Shown: piece by piece, positions 34,264-43,617 of the stretch | Numbering within the stretch: position 1 is the first letter of the stretch | Layout of the letters: every line of letters starts with the position of its first letter | From: Pedobacter yulinensis | GTDB taxonomy: Bacteria > Bacteroidota > Bacteroidia > Sphingobacteriales > Sphingobacteriaceae | Direction: 5' to 3' | Assembly: GCF_003029735.1 (NCBI RefSeq) | Contig: NZ_KZ686268.1 | Span: 1 to 64,000 of the forward strand | DNA length: 64,000 nt | Program-made: the position numbers and the translations under genes | Notes under the pieces: model-generated | The model's input: only the letters and a program-made list of their open reading frames with translations | The model's database searches: none | What the model was told of the DNA's origin: nothing

Positions 34264-36699
34264 TCAATTCTGGTTGTTGCCCGACTTGACGTCGTCGTTC
34301 CTGATCCCGCGTTTATTTTTCTGAATACCTTGTTTCAGGGCACCAAAGCGCCAGGTAAGGTCTACACCAAACTGCCGGTAGTAATTTTGTGTAAGGCTGT
34401 TCTGGCTGAAATTCTCACCCTGCGTTACGTTGCGCACTTCCCGGAATTTTTGAAATGGATTGATCGCAGCGGCCGAAAGCATCAGCTTGTTTTTGATGAG
34501 GTCTTTGCCTGCGAAGATCAAAGAATTATGCAGCTGGTTCGAGCGACCCTGCAGCGTCAGGTTCGGACTGTCATAATCATACTCCACCCCGACGCGTGTG
34601 CCTTTGCCCAGGTTCACATTCAGGTTGGCGTACCCATGGCCCTGTACCCCATCATTCTGATAAAGCCGTCCATCGCTCGCTCCGCTGAACCAAACGTAGT
34701 ACAAATTACCCCCGAAGTTGAAGTCTACGAATTTTGCAATCGGATACCTGATGTGCAGGTTGGCACCCAGCCTGCGGTCCTGCCCGGCGTTCTGGTAGCT
34801 TGAAAAGGTGACTTTCTGTACCTCATCATACCAGCTCAGTCGCTGCACGGTGCGGTTGGCAAAGGCATAACTGAGGTTGATGTTGAACGAGCCCTTTTTG
34901 TATTTGCTGTACCCAAGTTCGAAGTTGTTGCTCAGCACAGGCCGCAGGCCTGGATTACCGAAAGAAACGAAATTCGGGTTCGAACTGTCGATAAAGGGGT
35001 TCAGTTCCCAGATGCCCGGACGCTCAATGCGCTGGGTATACCCCAGGTTAACCGTACCCTGATCTTTAAATTTACGGGCAATCGAAACAGAAGGAATCAG
35101 GTTAAAAAACGTTTTGTTAAGCAGCTGCGATTGCGATACAAAATCGGCATTGATCGTGGTCAGTTCAGCACGCAGGCCGGCCTTGAAGCCCCAGTTGCCG
35201 GTATTGTACTGGTAAGAATTGTACACCCCATATACATTCTGGGTGTTAAGAAAATCGTTCGTACGCTGCGGATCTGTCTGGTATTCCTGCGTTGGTGCAT
35301 TGAAGGAGGCAAAACCAAAATTGCTTTTGTTGTCGCGGATGACAGCCTTACCACCCAGCTCCATGTTGAAATTTTTGGTAACCGGGTGCACGTAATCTAC
35401 CTGGGCTGTCTGTTCAAGGAGATAGCCTTTGTTGTTCTGTCGGTAGTTCGGGGCGTCGAAATTCAGGCGTTCCGATATAAAGACATCGTTATTCTGCAGG
35501 TTGCCTGAACGGGTCAGCTGATAGGAAAAGGTAAGCAGCTGTTCCTTGTTGCGCTTAAACCCGAGCTGGTAGTTCAGGCCGGCATCCATGCCATCCCAGC
35601 CGTTGCGGCCGGTATTCAGGAGGTCAAAAGACTGTTGCAGGGTGCTTTGCGTGCCATAAAGCCTGGACTGCTGAAGGTCTGTTGTGTTGCGGCGGCTGTT
35701 GTAAAATGAAAATGATGCGGTGAGCAGGTTGAGCGTATCGGCCTCAAAACTGATCTGCGTCGAACCATAATAATTTTTGCCTTTTGACACATTGCTTCCG
35801 GTCTGGAACAGGCTGCCGGCCTGCGCACCTGAACTAACCCGGTTGCTGACAGAGGCCACTTCTGGCTGGTTGCGCTGCGAGATACCGGCATCGAACATTA
35901 AACCCCATTTACCGGTTTTAATTGTGGTGTTAGCCCCAGTTCTAAGACCTTGGGAAGGGTCGATGTACCGCAACCCCAGCCGGCCGTTATAGCCCTCGTC
36001 TACCTTTTTGTTGGTAATAATATTGATCAGGCCGGCCAGTCCCTCGCTGTCGTACTTTGCAGGCGGCGTGGTAATCACTTCGATCTTCTGAATGCTGGTA
36101 GCAGGCATGGCTTTCAGAATATCCTGCGGGTTACGCGCAATCATGCCTGAGGCCCGTCCGTTAATCAGGATCTTGAAATTCCCGCTGCCTTTCAGTTTGA
36201 TGTTGTCCATACCGTCTACCGTGATCAACGGCACTTTACGCATCATTTCAAGCACACTCCGCATTTTGCTGTCGGGATCTGCCTGAACGTCATAACTAAG
36301 CCGGTCAATTTCCTGTTTGACGAGGGGTTTGCTGCCTGTAACGGCCACCTCTTTCAGGCTATGGCTCGTTGCAAACAGGGCCAGGGTACCAAGGTCTTTG
36401 TCTGCTGCCTCTGCATCAATTTTTACTTGGACCTCGCGCGGAGCGTACCCCACACTTGAAAAGACCAGCTTATACAGTGCGGGTGCGAGGGTTTTTAGCA
36501 TAAACATGCCGTTGGCGTCGGTATTGACCGCAGATATGGTCTGTTTGTCTTTTTGCAGGGCAACGTTCACCGCCCCAATGGGTTTGCGGCCGGCCGAGTC
36601 GACCACCCTGCCCTTCAGCACAGCTGTTTTCTGTGCATGTGCGCCGGCATAGCTCAATATGGTGACCAGACACAGCAACAAGTATTTTTTCGCATTCAT
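34264..36699 (-). CDS. TonB-dependent-receptor-like outer-membrane beta-barrel protein
   Basis: The 811-residue protein has a signal peptide (cleavage near AHAQK). A CarboxypepD_reg domain at about 25-105 (VLKGRVVDSAGRKPIGAV) is followed by a plug domain with SVLEMMRKVPLITVDG and IKLKGSGNFKILINGR near 145-180. A large barrel extends to the C terminus (VGVEYDYDSPNLTLQG, LTQNYYRQFGVDLTWRF). This is the outer-membrane beta-barrel family 3 layout common in Bacteroidota. No SusD gene follows, so it is not a SusCD pair. It is divergent from a LytS-type kinase across a gap holding four copies of a 12-bp operator-like motif. Confidence 0.9.
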   Translation of the reverse strand: MNAKKYLLLCLVTILSYAGAHAQKTAVLKGRVVDSAGRKPIGAVNVALQKDKQTISAVNTDANGMFMLKTLAPALYKLVFSSVGYAPREVQVKIDAEAADKDLGTLALFATSHSLKEVAVTGSKPLVKQEIDRLSYDVQADPDSKMRSVLEMMRKVPLITVDGMDNIKLKGSGNFKILINGRASGMIARNPQDILKAMPATSIQKIEVITTPPAKYDSEGLAGLINIITNKKVDEGYNGRLGLRYIDPSQGLRTGANTTIKTGKWGLMFDAGISQRNQPEVASVSNRVSSGAQAGSLFQTGSNVSKGKNYYGSTQISFEADTLNLLTASFSFYNSRRNTTDLQQSRLYGTQSTLQQSFDLLNTGRNGWDGMDAGLNYQLGFKRNKEQLLTFSYQLTRSGNLQNNDVFISERLNFDAPNYRQNNKGYLLEQTAQVDYVHPVTKNFNMELGGKAVIRDNKSNFGFASFNAPTQEYQTDPQRTNDFLNTQNVYGVYNSYQYNTGNWGFKAGLRAELTTINADFVSQSQLLNKTFFNLIPSVSIARKFKDQGTVNLGYTQRIERPGIWELNPFIDSSNPNFVSFGNPGLRPVLSNNFELGYSKYKKGSFNINLSYAFANRTVQRLSWYDEVQKVTFSSYQNAGQDRRLGANLHIRYPIAKFVDFNFGGNLYYVWFSGASDGRLYQNDGVQGHGYANLNVNLGKGTRVGVEYDYDSPNLTLQGRSNQLHNSLIFAGKDLIKNKLMLSAAAINPFQKFREVRNVTQGENFSQNSLTQNYYRQFGVDLTWRFGALKQGIQKNKRGIRNDDVKSGNNQN

Positions 36700-36720
36700 T
36701 TTCTTTGGATTATTATGCTG

Positions 36721-36728
36721 CAAGATTA
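36721..36728 (-). promoter_or_regulatory. -7-like element of the receptor gene
   Basis: Minus-strand TAATCTTG differs by one base from TAnnTTTG and lies 21 bases upstream of the receptor ATG. A good -33 TTG is lacking, which fits activator dependence; the motif pair at 36753-36785 begins 24 bases upstream. Confidence 0.45.
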
Positions 36729-36752
36729 AGACAGCGCCGGCAGTTGTATAGA

Positions 36753-36785
36753 AAATGTGCTGAATGCCATCCTAAATGTGCTGAA
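36753..36785 (+). promoter_or_regulatory. LytTR-type operator pair, receptor side
   Basis: AAATGTGCTGAA occurs twice exactly, at 36753-36764 and 36774-36785, with a repeat period of 21 bp, two helical turns. LytTR-domain regulators bind direct repeats of this size and spacing. The pair lies 24 bp upstream of the putative -7 box of the receptor gene. Confidence 0.6.
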
Positions 36786-36895
36786 ACGCAAAAAACCTGG
36801 GTTTAATTTTTTCAGCCCGGGCATGTGTGCGGGTCTGAATGAGGCGTCGGCGCCGGTTAGCCAAAAATTGCCTAAAAAAAACCCAGGAGCTTTAA

Positions 36896-36928
36896 TTCAT
36901 CACATTTTTATCGATGTTTATCACATTT
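36896..36928 (-). promoter_or_regulatory. LytTR-type operator pair, kinase side
   Basis: Read on the minus strand, AAATGTGATGAA (36907-36896) and AAATGTGATAAA (36928-36917) match the receptor-side motif at 11 and 10 of 12 positions and again have a 21-bp period. The pair ends 25 bp before the putative -7 box of the lytS-type gene, mirroring the other pair. Confidence 0.6.
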
Positions 36929-36953
36929 TCAAAATGGAGTGCAGCAGGGTTCC

Positions 36954-36961
36954 TAAAATTG
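36954..36961 (+). promoter_or_regulatory. -7-like element of the lytS-type gene
   Basis: TAAAATTG differs by one base from TAnnTTTG and lies 18 bases upstream of the ATG at 36980. Position and quality mirror the box in front of the divergent receptor gene. Confidence 0.4.
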
Positions 36962-36979
36962 TATCAGATTTTAATTCAC

Positions 36980-38491
36980 ATGAAAGCAAAGGATATCAAC
37001 AAGGTCGAATTTTGGGTGGCCACTGCATTGTATGCAATGGCCGTGTTTTTTCTGGTTTCTGAAGCTGGAAGCGATTCACCAGACATACCCTGGCGCGAGC
37101 GCCATCAATTTGACGAGGCCGGCATCCGGTTTTCGCATTTCAGCAACTTCTTTATCCCCGAGCTTTTCAGGTACTCTCTCCTGTATTTCGTATTTCTGCT
37201 GCTGCATTTCTGTATACTGCCGGCGCTCGCCAAGCGGCAGAACATTGCCTTGCATGGGATTTTGCTGGGAGGTGCTTTCCTGATTACGGGGCTGGTCCTG
37301 GGCATTACCGGAACTTACAGCAAGGCCTATTTGCTGGTCAGGTATGACAGCATCCACGCCGGCTATAACCACATCTTTTTCCAGGCATTTACCTATGCTG
37401 CCTGGACGATCATCATTATTGTCATTTACTTTATCCTGAAGCAGCTGATTCTTCATTTCAGGGCCGGTAACCAGCCGCCATTCGGTAAGGACAACCGCAT
37501 GATGCTCGAAATGCTTTTTGGGGCTGCATTCTGGTTTGTGGGCCTGCTCTTCTGGGTGGTTAGCGGCGCACCGCTGCAAATCGTGGTAAGCTGGACCCTG
37601 ATCGTTTTTGCAACCATCGCCATTGTTATCTATTCGATTTATTACCTGATCCCGGAAATGACCGCGCAAATGAAGAAGTTCCGCGCTTATTTCGGGCGCA
37701 TCTTTCTGATTTCACTGGGACTGAGCATACCACTGGCCTTACTGGCTACCCTTTTTGGCCACAATAACGAGGTTCTTATCGTGGTCATCTGCTTCAACGT
37801 TCCCGTACAGCTGTTTATCAGCGCCCCTTTTTCATGGTACGCCTACCGGCGGAGAAATGCAAACCTGGCTGAGATATCTTCGCTGAAGAGTGAACTCGGC
37901 AAATCAGACGCCAGCCTGAGTTTCCTTAAATCGCAGATCAATCCGCATTTTTTGTTCAACGCGCTCAACACGCTGTATGGCACGGCGCTCCAGGAAAACG
38001 CAGAGCGTACCGGCGAAGGCATTCAGAAACTTGGTGACATGATGCGGTTCATGCTGCAGGAGAACATGCAGGACAAGATCTCACTGACACGTGAGGTAGA
38101 TTATCTGGTCAACTACATCGCGCTGCAAAAGCTGCGCACCTCCTCTTCAGCACAGGTACAGATCCTTGAACAGATCCAGGACCAGACAGGCAACCTGCAG
38201 ATTACGCCCATGCTGCTGATTCCTTTTGTAGAGAACGCATTCAAACACGGCATCAGCCTGCAGCAACCCTCACACATCCGGATCTCACTGCAAACCAAAG
38301 AAAATAAGTTGTTTTTTGATGTGCACAACAGCATACATCTCAAGGCCGACACCGATCCTGAAAAAATGAAAAGTGGAATCGGGCTGCAAAACGTTAAAAA
38401 ACGCCTGGCCCTCATGTATCCCAACCGGCATGAGCTGATCGTACGCGAGAGTGCAAAAGAATTTTTTATTCACCTGACCCTCGAGCTTTAA
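36980..38491 (+). CDS. LytS/YpdA-type membrane sensor histidine kinase
   Basis: The 503-residue protein has about eight transmembrane helices in the first 310 residues. A short coiled segment (EISSLKSELGKSDASLSFLK) then leads to the His_kinase domain (SQINPHFLFNALNTLYG, phospho-acceptor His323) and a C-terminal HATPase (PFVENAFKHG near 410; IGLQNVKKRL near 470). It phosphorylates the LytTR response regulator encoded 52 bases downstream. I chose ATG 36980; the frame runs further upstream, but the region there carries the operator motifs. The ligand is unknown; the membrane region has no recognisable sensing domain. Confidence 0.87.
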   Translation: MKAKDINKVEFWVATALYAMAVFFLVSEAGSDSPDIPWRERHQFDEAGIRFSHFSNFFIPELFRYSLLYFVFLLLHFCILPALAKRQNIALHGILLGGAFLITGLVLGITGTYSKAYLLVRYDSIHAGYNHIFFQAFTYAAWTIIIIVIYFILKQLILHFRAGNQPPFGKDNRMMLEMLFGAAFWFVGLLFWVVSGAPLQIVVSWTLIVFATIAIVIYSIYYLIPEMTAQMKKFRAYFGRIFLISLGLSIPLALLATLFGHNNEVLIVVICFNVPVQLFISAPFSWYAYRRRNANLAEISSLKSELGKSDASLSFLKSQINPHFLFNALNTLYGTALQENAERTGEGIQKLGDMMRFMLQENMQDKISLTREVDYLVNYIALQKLRTSSSAQVQILEQIQDQTGNLQITPMLLIPFVENAFKHGISLQQPSHIRISLQTKENKLFFDVHNSIHLKADTDPEKMKSGIGLQNVKKRLALMYPNRHELIVRESAKEFFIHLTLEL

Positions 38492-38543
38492 TGCTTCGGA
38501 AAACAGAAAACGCTATCTTCAGCTCTTAAAAACGGACCACCGG

Positions 38544-39224
38544 ATGATTGCTATTGCCATTGATGATGAGCCCATTGCGCTCGACATTATAAAATCACAC
38601 GCAGGGAAGGTGCCTTTCATTGAATTGAAAGGCACCTTTACCAATGCCTTCGAGGCGCTGGCCTACCTTCAGAAAAACCCGGTTGACCTTCTCTTCCTCG
38701 ACATCAAAATGCCAGATATCAGCGGAATCGACTTTCTCAGCACGCTCGCTAATCCGCCCATGGTCATCTTCACCACCGCATACAGCGAGCACGCGGTAAA
38801 AAGTTTTGAGCTGGATGCCGTAGACTACCTGTTAAAACCATTTGCGCTTTCCAGGTTTCTCAAGGCCTGCAACAAAGCGCAGCAACTGCTCGACCTGCGT
38901 ACGCATGCAGGCAGCCAGAAAACGGAGCAGTCTGTCTTTATCAAAGACGGTTATGAACAGGTTCGGGTGCAGCTCGATGACATCCTCTACATTGAAGCGG
39001 GGGGCAACTATACGCAGGTTCACCTGGTAAACGGAAAAAGCATCAGTACGCGGCTGCCTATCCAGGATATGTTGCTAATGCTGCCTCCGGCCGACTTTAT
39101 CCGTACCCACCGGGCCTTTATCGTTTCCAGGAACAAAATAAGCCGGTACGACCGGTACCAGGTATGGATTGGCGAAACAATGATTCCCATCAGCGCAGGA
39201 TTTGCAAAATCGTTTCCTTTTTAA
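38544..39224 (+). CDS. LytTR-family response regulator
   Basis: The 226-residue protein has an N-terminal receiver (IDDEPIALDII; phospho-acceptor Asp53 in LFLDIKMPD; VDYLLKPF) and a C-terminal LytTR DNA-binding domain (IKDGYEQVRVQLDDILYIEAGGNYTQVHLV to FIRTHRAFIVSRNKI, about 130-215). LytTR proteins bind pairs of short direct repeats with a 21-22 bp period; exactly such pairs lie upstream of the kinase gene and of the divergent receptor gene, so these are its likely targets. Confidence 0.93.
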   Translation: MIAIAIDDEPIALDIIKSHAGKVPFIELKGTFTNAFEALAYLQKNPVDLLFLDIKMPDISGIDFLSTLANPPMVIFTTAYSEHAVKSFELDAVDYLLKPFALSRFLKACNKAQQLLDLRTHAGSQKTEQSVFIKDGYEQVRVQLDDILYIEAGGNYTQVHLVNGKSISTRLPIQDMLLMLPPADFIRTHRAFIVSRNKISRYDRYQVWIGETMIPISAGFAKSFPF

Positions 39225-39281
39225 ACGGCGTTTTTTTTTCTTCCCGCAGCGCTTATCTTTACCGGATAACTAACTGCACGT

Positions 39282-42200
39282 ATGTCCAGATTCACTTTCC
39301 GGCAGCAGGTATTGACGGGATTTGCCGTTTCCCTGCTCTTTGTCCTCATATCAGCAGCCACGTCTTACCGCAGCGTACGTTCGCTCGATAAAGATATGGC
39401 CTGGGTTGCCCATACCTACGAGGTGATTTCGACCGTGCAGGGAATTGAACAGCATATGCTGAACGCTGAAACCGGCATGCGGGGGTATGTGATCACCCAG
39501 CGGGAAAAATACCTTGAGCCTTACCGCAACAATGTCGGCAACATCATGCCTGAGGCTGGCCGGTTAACTGAACTGGTTGCTGACAATCCGGTTCAGCACC
39601 GCATGGCAGATTCGATGGCATACTACCTCAGGCTCAAAATCGCCGATATGGCGGCGATCCTGAACGCCGACCTGCGTTCGGGAGAGCAGGCCGCACGGGC
39701 GCTCGTCATGACCGATCAGGGTAAAATTTACAAGGACAAAGTACTCGCCATCAGCCAGCAACTGATCAGGCAGGAAAGAAAGCTGCTCGAAGAACGTAAA
39801 GCTGCCATGGAACAAAGCCAGACCCGAACGACCTGGATCGTTACGCTCAGTGCGCTGATCATCTTCCTGCTTATCCTGTATCTTTTCTCCTTTATTCAGC
39901 GTACGTTCAGACAGCAAAAACAGACTGAAAATCAGATTCGCCATACGAACGAAGAACTGACGGCGATCTCGGCTGAAAATGAGCATCGCAACTGGCTGCT
40001 TACGGGCGCATCGAACGTTTACCAGGCCATGCGTGGCGTTCAGGACCTGGAAAAATTAGCTGAACGCGTGGTTGCTGCCCTTTGTAAGAATGTGGGGGCC
40101 ATTATTGGTGGTATCTACAGCCGGCAGCACGGGCAGGAAAGTTTTGTGTTATCAGGTGCTTTTGCCTTTGAGAAGAAACGGGAATACCGGAAACCCATTG
40201 CAGCCGGAGAAGGCCTCGTCGGTACAGTCGCCCTTGAGAAACAGCCCCGATTACTGAGCCAAATACCTGAAAATTACATCAAGGTATCTTCGGGTCTAGG
40301 AAATACCTCCCCTTCTTACCTGTACCTTGTGCCAGTGGTTTTCAAAGATGAAACGATTGCCGTTATCGAGCTGGGCTTTATACACCGGCCTGAAGAACGC
40401 CGCCTGGCATTGCTCCAAAACGTGACTGAAAGTATTGGCATTGCGATGAACAGCGCCAACGAACGGCAGCTGCTCCAGAATTTGTTCGATCAGACGCAGC
40501 AGCAAGCCGAGGAACTGGAAAGCCAGCAGGAGGAATTGCGCACTACCAACGAAGAGCTGATGCAGAAAACGGAAATGCTGCAGGCATCTGAAGAAGAATT
40601 GCGCGTGCAACAGGAAGAGTTGACGCAGACAAATGCAGAACTGGAAGAAAAGGCCCAGCTGCTCGAAGAGCAAAACCATTTCATCAACGAAGCAAAAGAT
40701 GCCATTTCAGCAAAGGCCGCCGAACTGGAATTGACCGGCAAATACAAATCGGAGTTCCTGGCCAACATGAGCCATGAGTTACGTACGCCGCTCAACAGCA
40801 TCCTGATCCTGGCGCGCATACTCAGGGAGAATAAAACTGCGAACCTGACACCCGAACAGATTAAATATGCCGGTGTGATACACAATGCAGGCAACGACCT
40901 GCTGGTGCTGATCAATGATATCCTAGATTTGTCAAAGATCGAATCGGGCAAACTGGATCTGCTGATCGAACCACTTCACCCTGAAGAGATAAAGACCAAC
41001 CTCGAGCTGCTGTTCGATGAAGTGGCAAAAAACAAGAATGTGGGGTTCTCGATCGACCTGTCGCCAAACCTGCCCGCACGCATTGTTTCAGACAAGACGC
41101 GGCTTGAACAGGTCATCAAAAACCTTTTGTCGAATGCCTTTAAGTTCACACCTGAACAGGGCAGCATCAGGGTTTCCATTGCTCCTGCAGCGCCAGATAC
41201 CCCGTATTATCAGCCCGAAACGGGAACAAACGGCCGAATGCTGGCCATCGCTGTATCTGATACCGGCATTGGCATTCCTGAAGACAAACAAAAACTTATC
41301 TTCGAAGCATTCCAGCAGGCCGACGGGTCTACGAACCGCAAATACGGTGGCACAGGCCTGGGCTTGTCGATCAGCCGTGAGCTGGCCCGGCTGCTTGGCG
41401 GGGAGATACAAGTGCAAAGCCACGTGGGACAGGGGAGCACCTTTACCCTCTTCATCCCTGAACAGCTTGCTGAGACCAGCGCAACGGAAATTGAGGAGCA
41501 GCATATCAAACCACCTGATGCGCCTGTACAACTCAGCCCCGAAGCCTTCCCTGTCATCGCGGGCGAAGGCAAACGCATCCTGATCGTTGAAGACGACACG
41601 GGTTTTGCCGATATTCTCGCCGATTACGCTCGTGAAAAGGGCTATGAACCACTCGTGGCGCACAGTGGCGATACGGGTCTTGAGCTGGCCCAAAAAGAAC
41701 GTCCGGACGCCATCATTCTCGACATTATGCTCCCGGTCATGAGCGGGTGGACCATCATTAAAAAACTGAAGTCAGATCCGCTTACGCGCGACATTCCGGT
41801 GCACATGATGTCTGCAGGCGAAGGCAGCCAAACCAAAGCGCAGCATGAAGGCGCCATTGGTTTCCTGCAAAAGCCACTCAAGCTGCAGGACCTGGATCAC
41901 CTGTTCGGGCAATTGAATGCCCGGGCCGATTACAGGCTCAAGAATGTGCTGCTCATCGAGGACCAGGAAACACAAAGCAATGCGCTGCGCGATCAGCTGC
42001 TTGGCAGGGGAATTGGCGTGGCACAGGCCTACACCGGCAAAGAGGCGCTGCAATTTACTGAAGAACAGGACTTTGACTGCATCATCCTCGATCTCAGGCT
42101 ACCGGATACAGACGGTTTCGCCTTGCTCGATACGCTTAAAAGCCGCGACAAACTTAAAGATATTCCGGTAGTCATCAATACGGCCAAGGAACTTGACCGG

Positions 42201-42749
42201 GATGAAATTGCACGAATCCAGAAACATACCCAGTCTATGGTCTTGAAGACAAGCAAGTCCAATGACCGCCTGCTGGATGAGGTGAGCCTGTTTATCAACA
42301 AACTAAAAAACCAGGATATGGAACGCAGGTCTGCAGCTACCCGCGCGGTCAAGAGCGTTTCGACCATTGAAAAAGCCCTGAAGGGCAAAAACATCCTGAT
42401 TACAGACGATGACATGCGAAATATTTTTGCCTTGTCAAGCGCGCTTCAGGAATATGAGATGAACATCATCATTGCTACAAACGGCCGGGAGGCACTTGAG
42501 AAGCTGGAAGAACACCCGCAAACAGACATGGTGCTCATGGATGTGATGATGCCTGAGATGGATGGGTATGAAGCCATGCAGAAAATACGTGAACAGTCTA
42601 AATACAGCAGGCTGCCCATCATTGCCCTTACAGCCAAGGCCATGAAAAACGACCGGGAGAAATGTATCGAAGCAGGCGCGAACGATTATATTTCAAAACC
42701 GGTCGAAATGGAAAAACTTCTTTCCATGATGCGGGTTTGGTTAAGTTAG
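39282..42749 (+). CDS. CHASE3-GAF hybrid histidine kinase with three receivers
   Basis: The protein has 1155 residues. In order it has: TM1; a periplasmic CHASE3 domain (about 35-180, NAETGMRGYVITQREKYLE); TM2 (about 185-205); GAF (about 245-395); a long Glu/Gln-rich coiled coil (about 398-485); HisKA with His498 in NMSHELRTP; HATPase (about 600-735); and three receivers with acceptor aspartates Asp814, Asp937 and Asp1087. CHASE3 domains also occur in chemoreceptor-like proteins. cheR follows by 1 bp, so the coiled coil may be a methylation target. It is likely a stress or surface-sensing hub, with the signal unknown. Confidence 0.92.
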   Translation: MSRFTFRQQVLTGFAVSLLFVLISAATSYRSVRSLDKDMAWVAHTYEVISTVQGIEQHMLNAETGMRGYVITQREKYLEPYRNNVGNIMPEAGRLTELVADNPVQHRMADSMAYYLRLKIADMAAILNADLRSGEQAARALVMTDQGKIYKDKVLAISQQLIRQERKLLEERKAAMEQSQTRTTWIVTLSALIIFLLILYLFSFIQRTFRQQKQTENQIRHTNEELTAISAENEHRNWLLTGASNVYQAMRGVQDLEKLAERVVAALCKNVGAIIGGIYSRQHGQESFVLSGAFAFEKKREYRKPIAAGEGLVGTVALEKQPRLLSQIPENYIKVSSGLGNTSPSYLYLVPVVFKDETIAVIELGFIHRPEERRLALLQNVTESIGIAMNSANERQLLQNLFDQTQQQAEELESQQEELRTTNEELMQKTEMLQASEEELRVQQEELTQTNAELEEKAQLLEEQNHFINEAKDAISAKAAELELTGKYKSEFLANMSHELRTPLNSILILARILRENKTANLTPEQIKYAGVIHNAGNDLLVLINDILDLSKIESGKLDLLIEPLHPEEIKTNLELLFDEVAKNKNVGFSIDLSPNLPARIVSDKTRLEQVIKNLLSNAFKFTPEQGSIRVSIAPAAPDTPYYQPETGTNGRMLAIAVSDTGIGIPEDKQKLIFEAFQQADGSTNRKYGGTGLGLSISRELARLLGGEIQVQSHVGQGSTFTLFIPEQLAETSATEIEEQHIKPPDAPVQLSPEAFPVIAGEGKRILIVEDDTGFADILADYAREKGYEPLVAHSGDTGLELAQKERPDAIILDIMLPVMSGWTIIKKLKSDPLTRDIPVHMMSAGEGSQTKAQHEGAIGFLQKPLKLQDLDHLFGQLNARADYRLKNVLLIEDQETQSNALRDQLLGRGIGVAQAYTGKEALQFTEEQDFDCIILDLRLPDTDGFALLDTLKSRDKLKDIPVVINTAKELDRDEIARIQKHTQSMVLKTSKSNDRLLDEVSLFINKLKNQDMERRSAATRAVKSVSTIEKALKGKNILITDDDMRNIFALSSALQEYEMNIIIATNGREALEKLEEHPQTDMVLMDVMMPEMDGYEAMQKIREQSKYSRLPIIALTAKAMKNDREKCIEAGANDYISKPVEMEKLLSMMRVWLS

Positions 42750-42750
42750 T

Positions 42751-43587
42751 ATGCTTTCGCCCAATAAGTACCCCGAAACCATCAGCAACCAGGAGCTGGA
42801 AGCGCTGATTGCGCTGATCCGGAACGTGCATGGTTTCGATTTTGGCCATTACAGCCGTGCTTCGCTGAAACGCCGGGTACTGAAGATCATGGCGGTAGAC
42901 CACCTGAATCTGTTCGACCTGCGGATGATGCTCACCAACAACCCGCAGTTCTTTGAGCAGTTCCTGATCGATATCACTGTCAACGTGACCGAGATGTTTC
43001 GTGATCCGGAGTTCTATAAGTCGGTAAGGCAGCACGTGGCACCCTACCTGAGCAGTTATCAGAAGATCAGGGTATGGAATGCAGGCTGCTCGACCGGCGA
43101 AGAATTGTATTCGTTTGCCATCCTTTTTCATGAAGAACAGCTGTATGAACGCAGTTTTTTTTACGGAACAGACATCAATTCTGAAGTGATCGAACACGCG
43201 AAAAGCGGCATTTACGACCTGCAGAAAATGAAGGTTTACTCTGAAAATTACCTGCTTTCTGGCGCCAGTCATTCCCTCTCGGAATATTACACCGCACGCT
43301 ACGGGGCGGCCGCGCTTAAAAGGGAGCTCAAAAAGAACGCTTTATTTTCAATACACAACCTGGCTTCCGACGGAATTTTCAACGAGTTCCAGCTCATCTC
43401 CTGCCGCAACGTGCTGATATACTTTGACATTGAGCTTCAGATCAAAGTCATCGAACTATTTTACAATAGTTTAGCTACTTTTGGCTTTTTGTGTCTGGGA
43501 TCTAAAGAAACCCTGCGAAGTTCGGCCCTTTCGGCAAATTTCAGGATTGTTGACCGGAAACAGAACATTTATCAGAAAATAAGTTAG
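42751..43587 (+). CDS. cheR: CheR-type protein-glutamate methyltransferase
   Basis: The 278-residue protein has the CheR all-alpha N-terminal domain (about 15-80) and the SAM-binding core: NAGCSTGEELYSFAIL near 112, FFYGTDINSEVIEHA near 135, and ISCRNVLIYF near 218. CheR adds methyl groups to glutamates of chemoreceptors. Here no receptor, CheB, CheA or CheW gene is near, and it lies 1 bp after a hybrid kinase and 30 bp before a second one, so it may modify one of these kinases. Such CheR-kinase groups are known in Bacteroidota but usually include CheB. Confidence 0.93.
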   Translation: MLSPNKYPETISNQELEALIALIRNVHGFDFGHYSRASLKRRVLKIMAVDHLNLFDLRMMLTNNPQFFEQFLIDITVNVTEMFRDPEFYKSVRQHVAPYLSSYQKIRVWNAGCSTGEELYSFAILFHEEQLYERSFFYGTDINSEVIEHAKSGIYDLQKMKVYSENYLLSGASHSLSEYYTARYGAAALKRELKKNALFSIHNLASDGIFNEFQLISCRNVLIYFDIELQIKVIELFYNSLATFGFLCLGSKETLRSSALSANFRIVDRKQNIYQKIS

Positions 43588-43617
43588 ATAAAGAAACGAT
43601 TGTTAAACACATCCCCG

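Noticed and set aside
34264..36699. SusC/SusD-type polysaccharide utilisation locus
   Set aside because: No SusD-like lipoprotein or glycoside hydrolase adjoins the receptor, and its layout is the smaller outer-membrane beta-barrel family rather than SusC.
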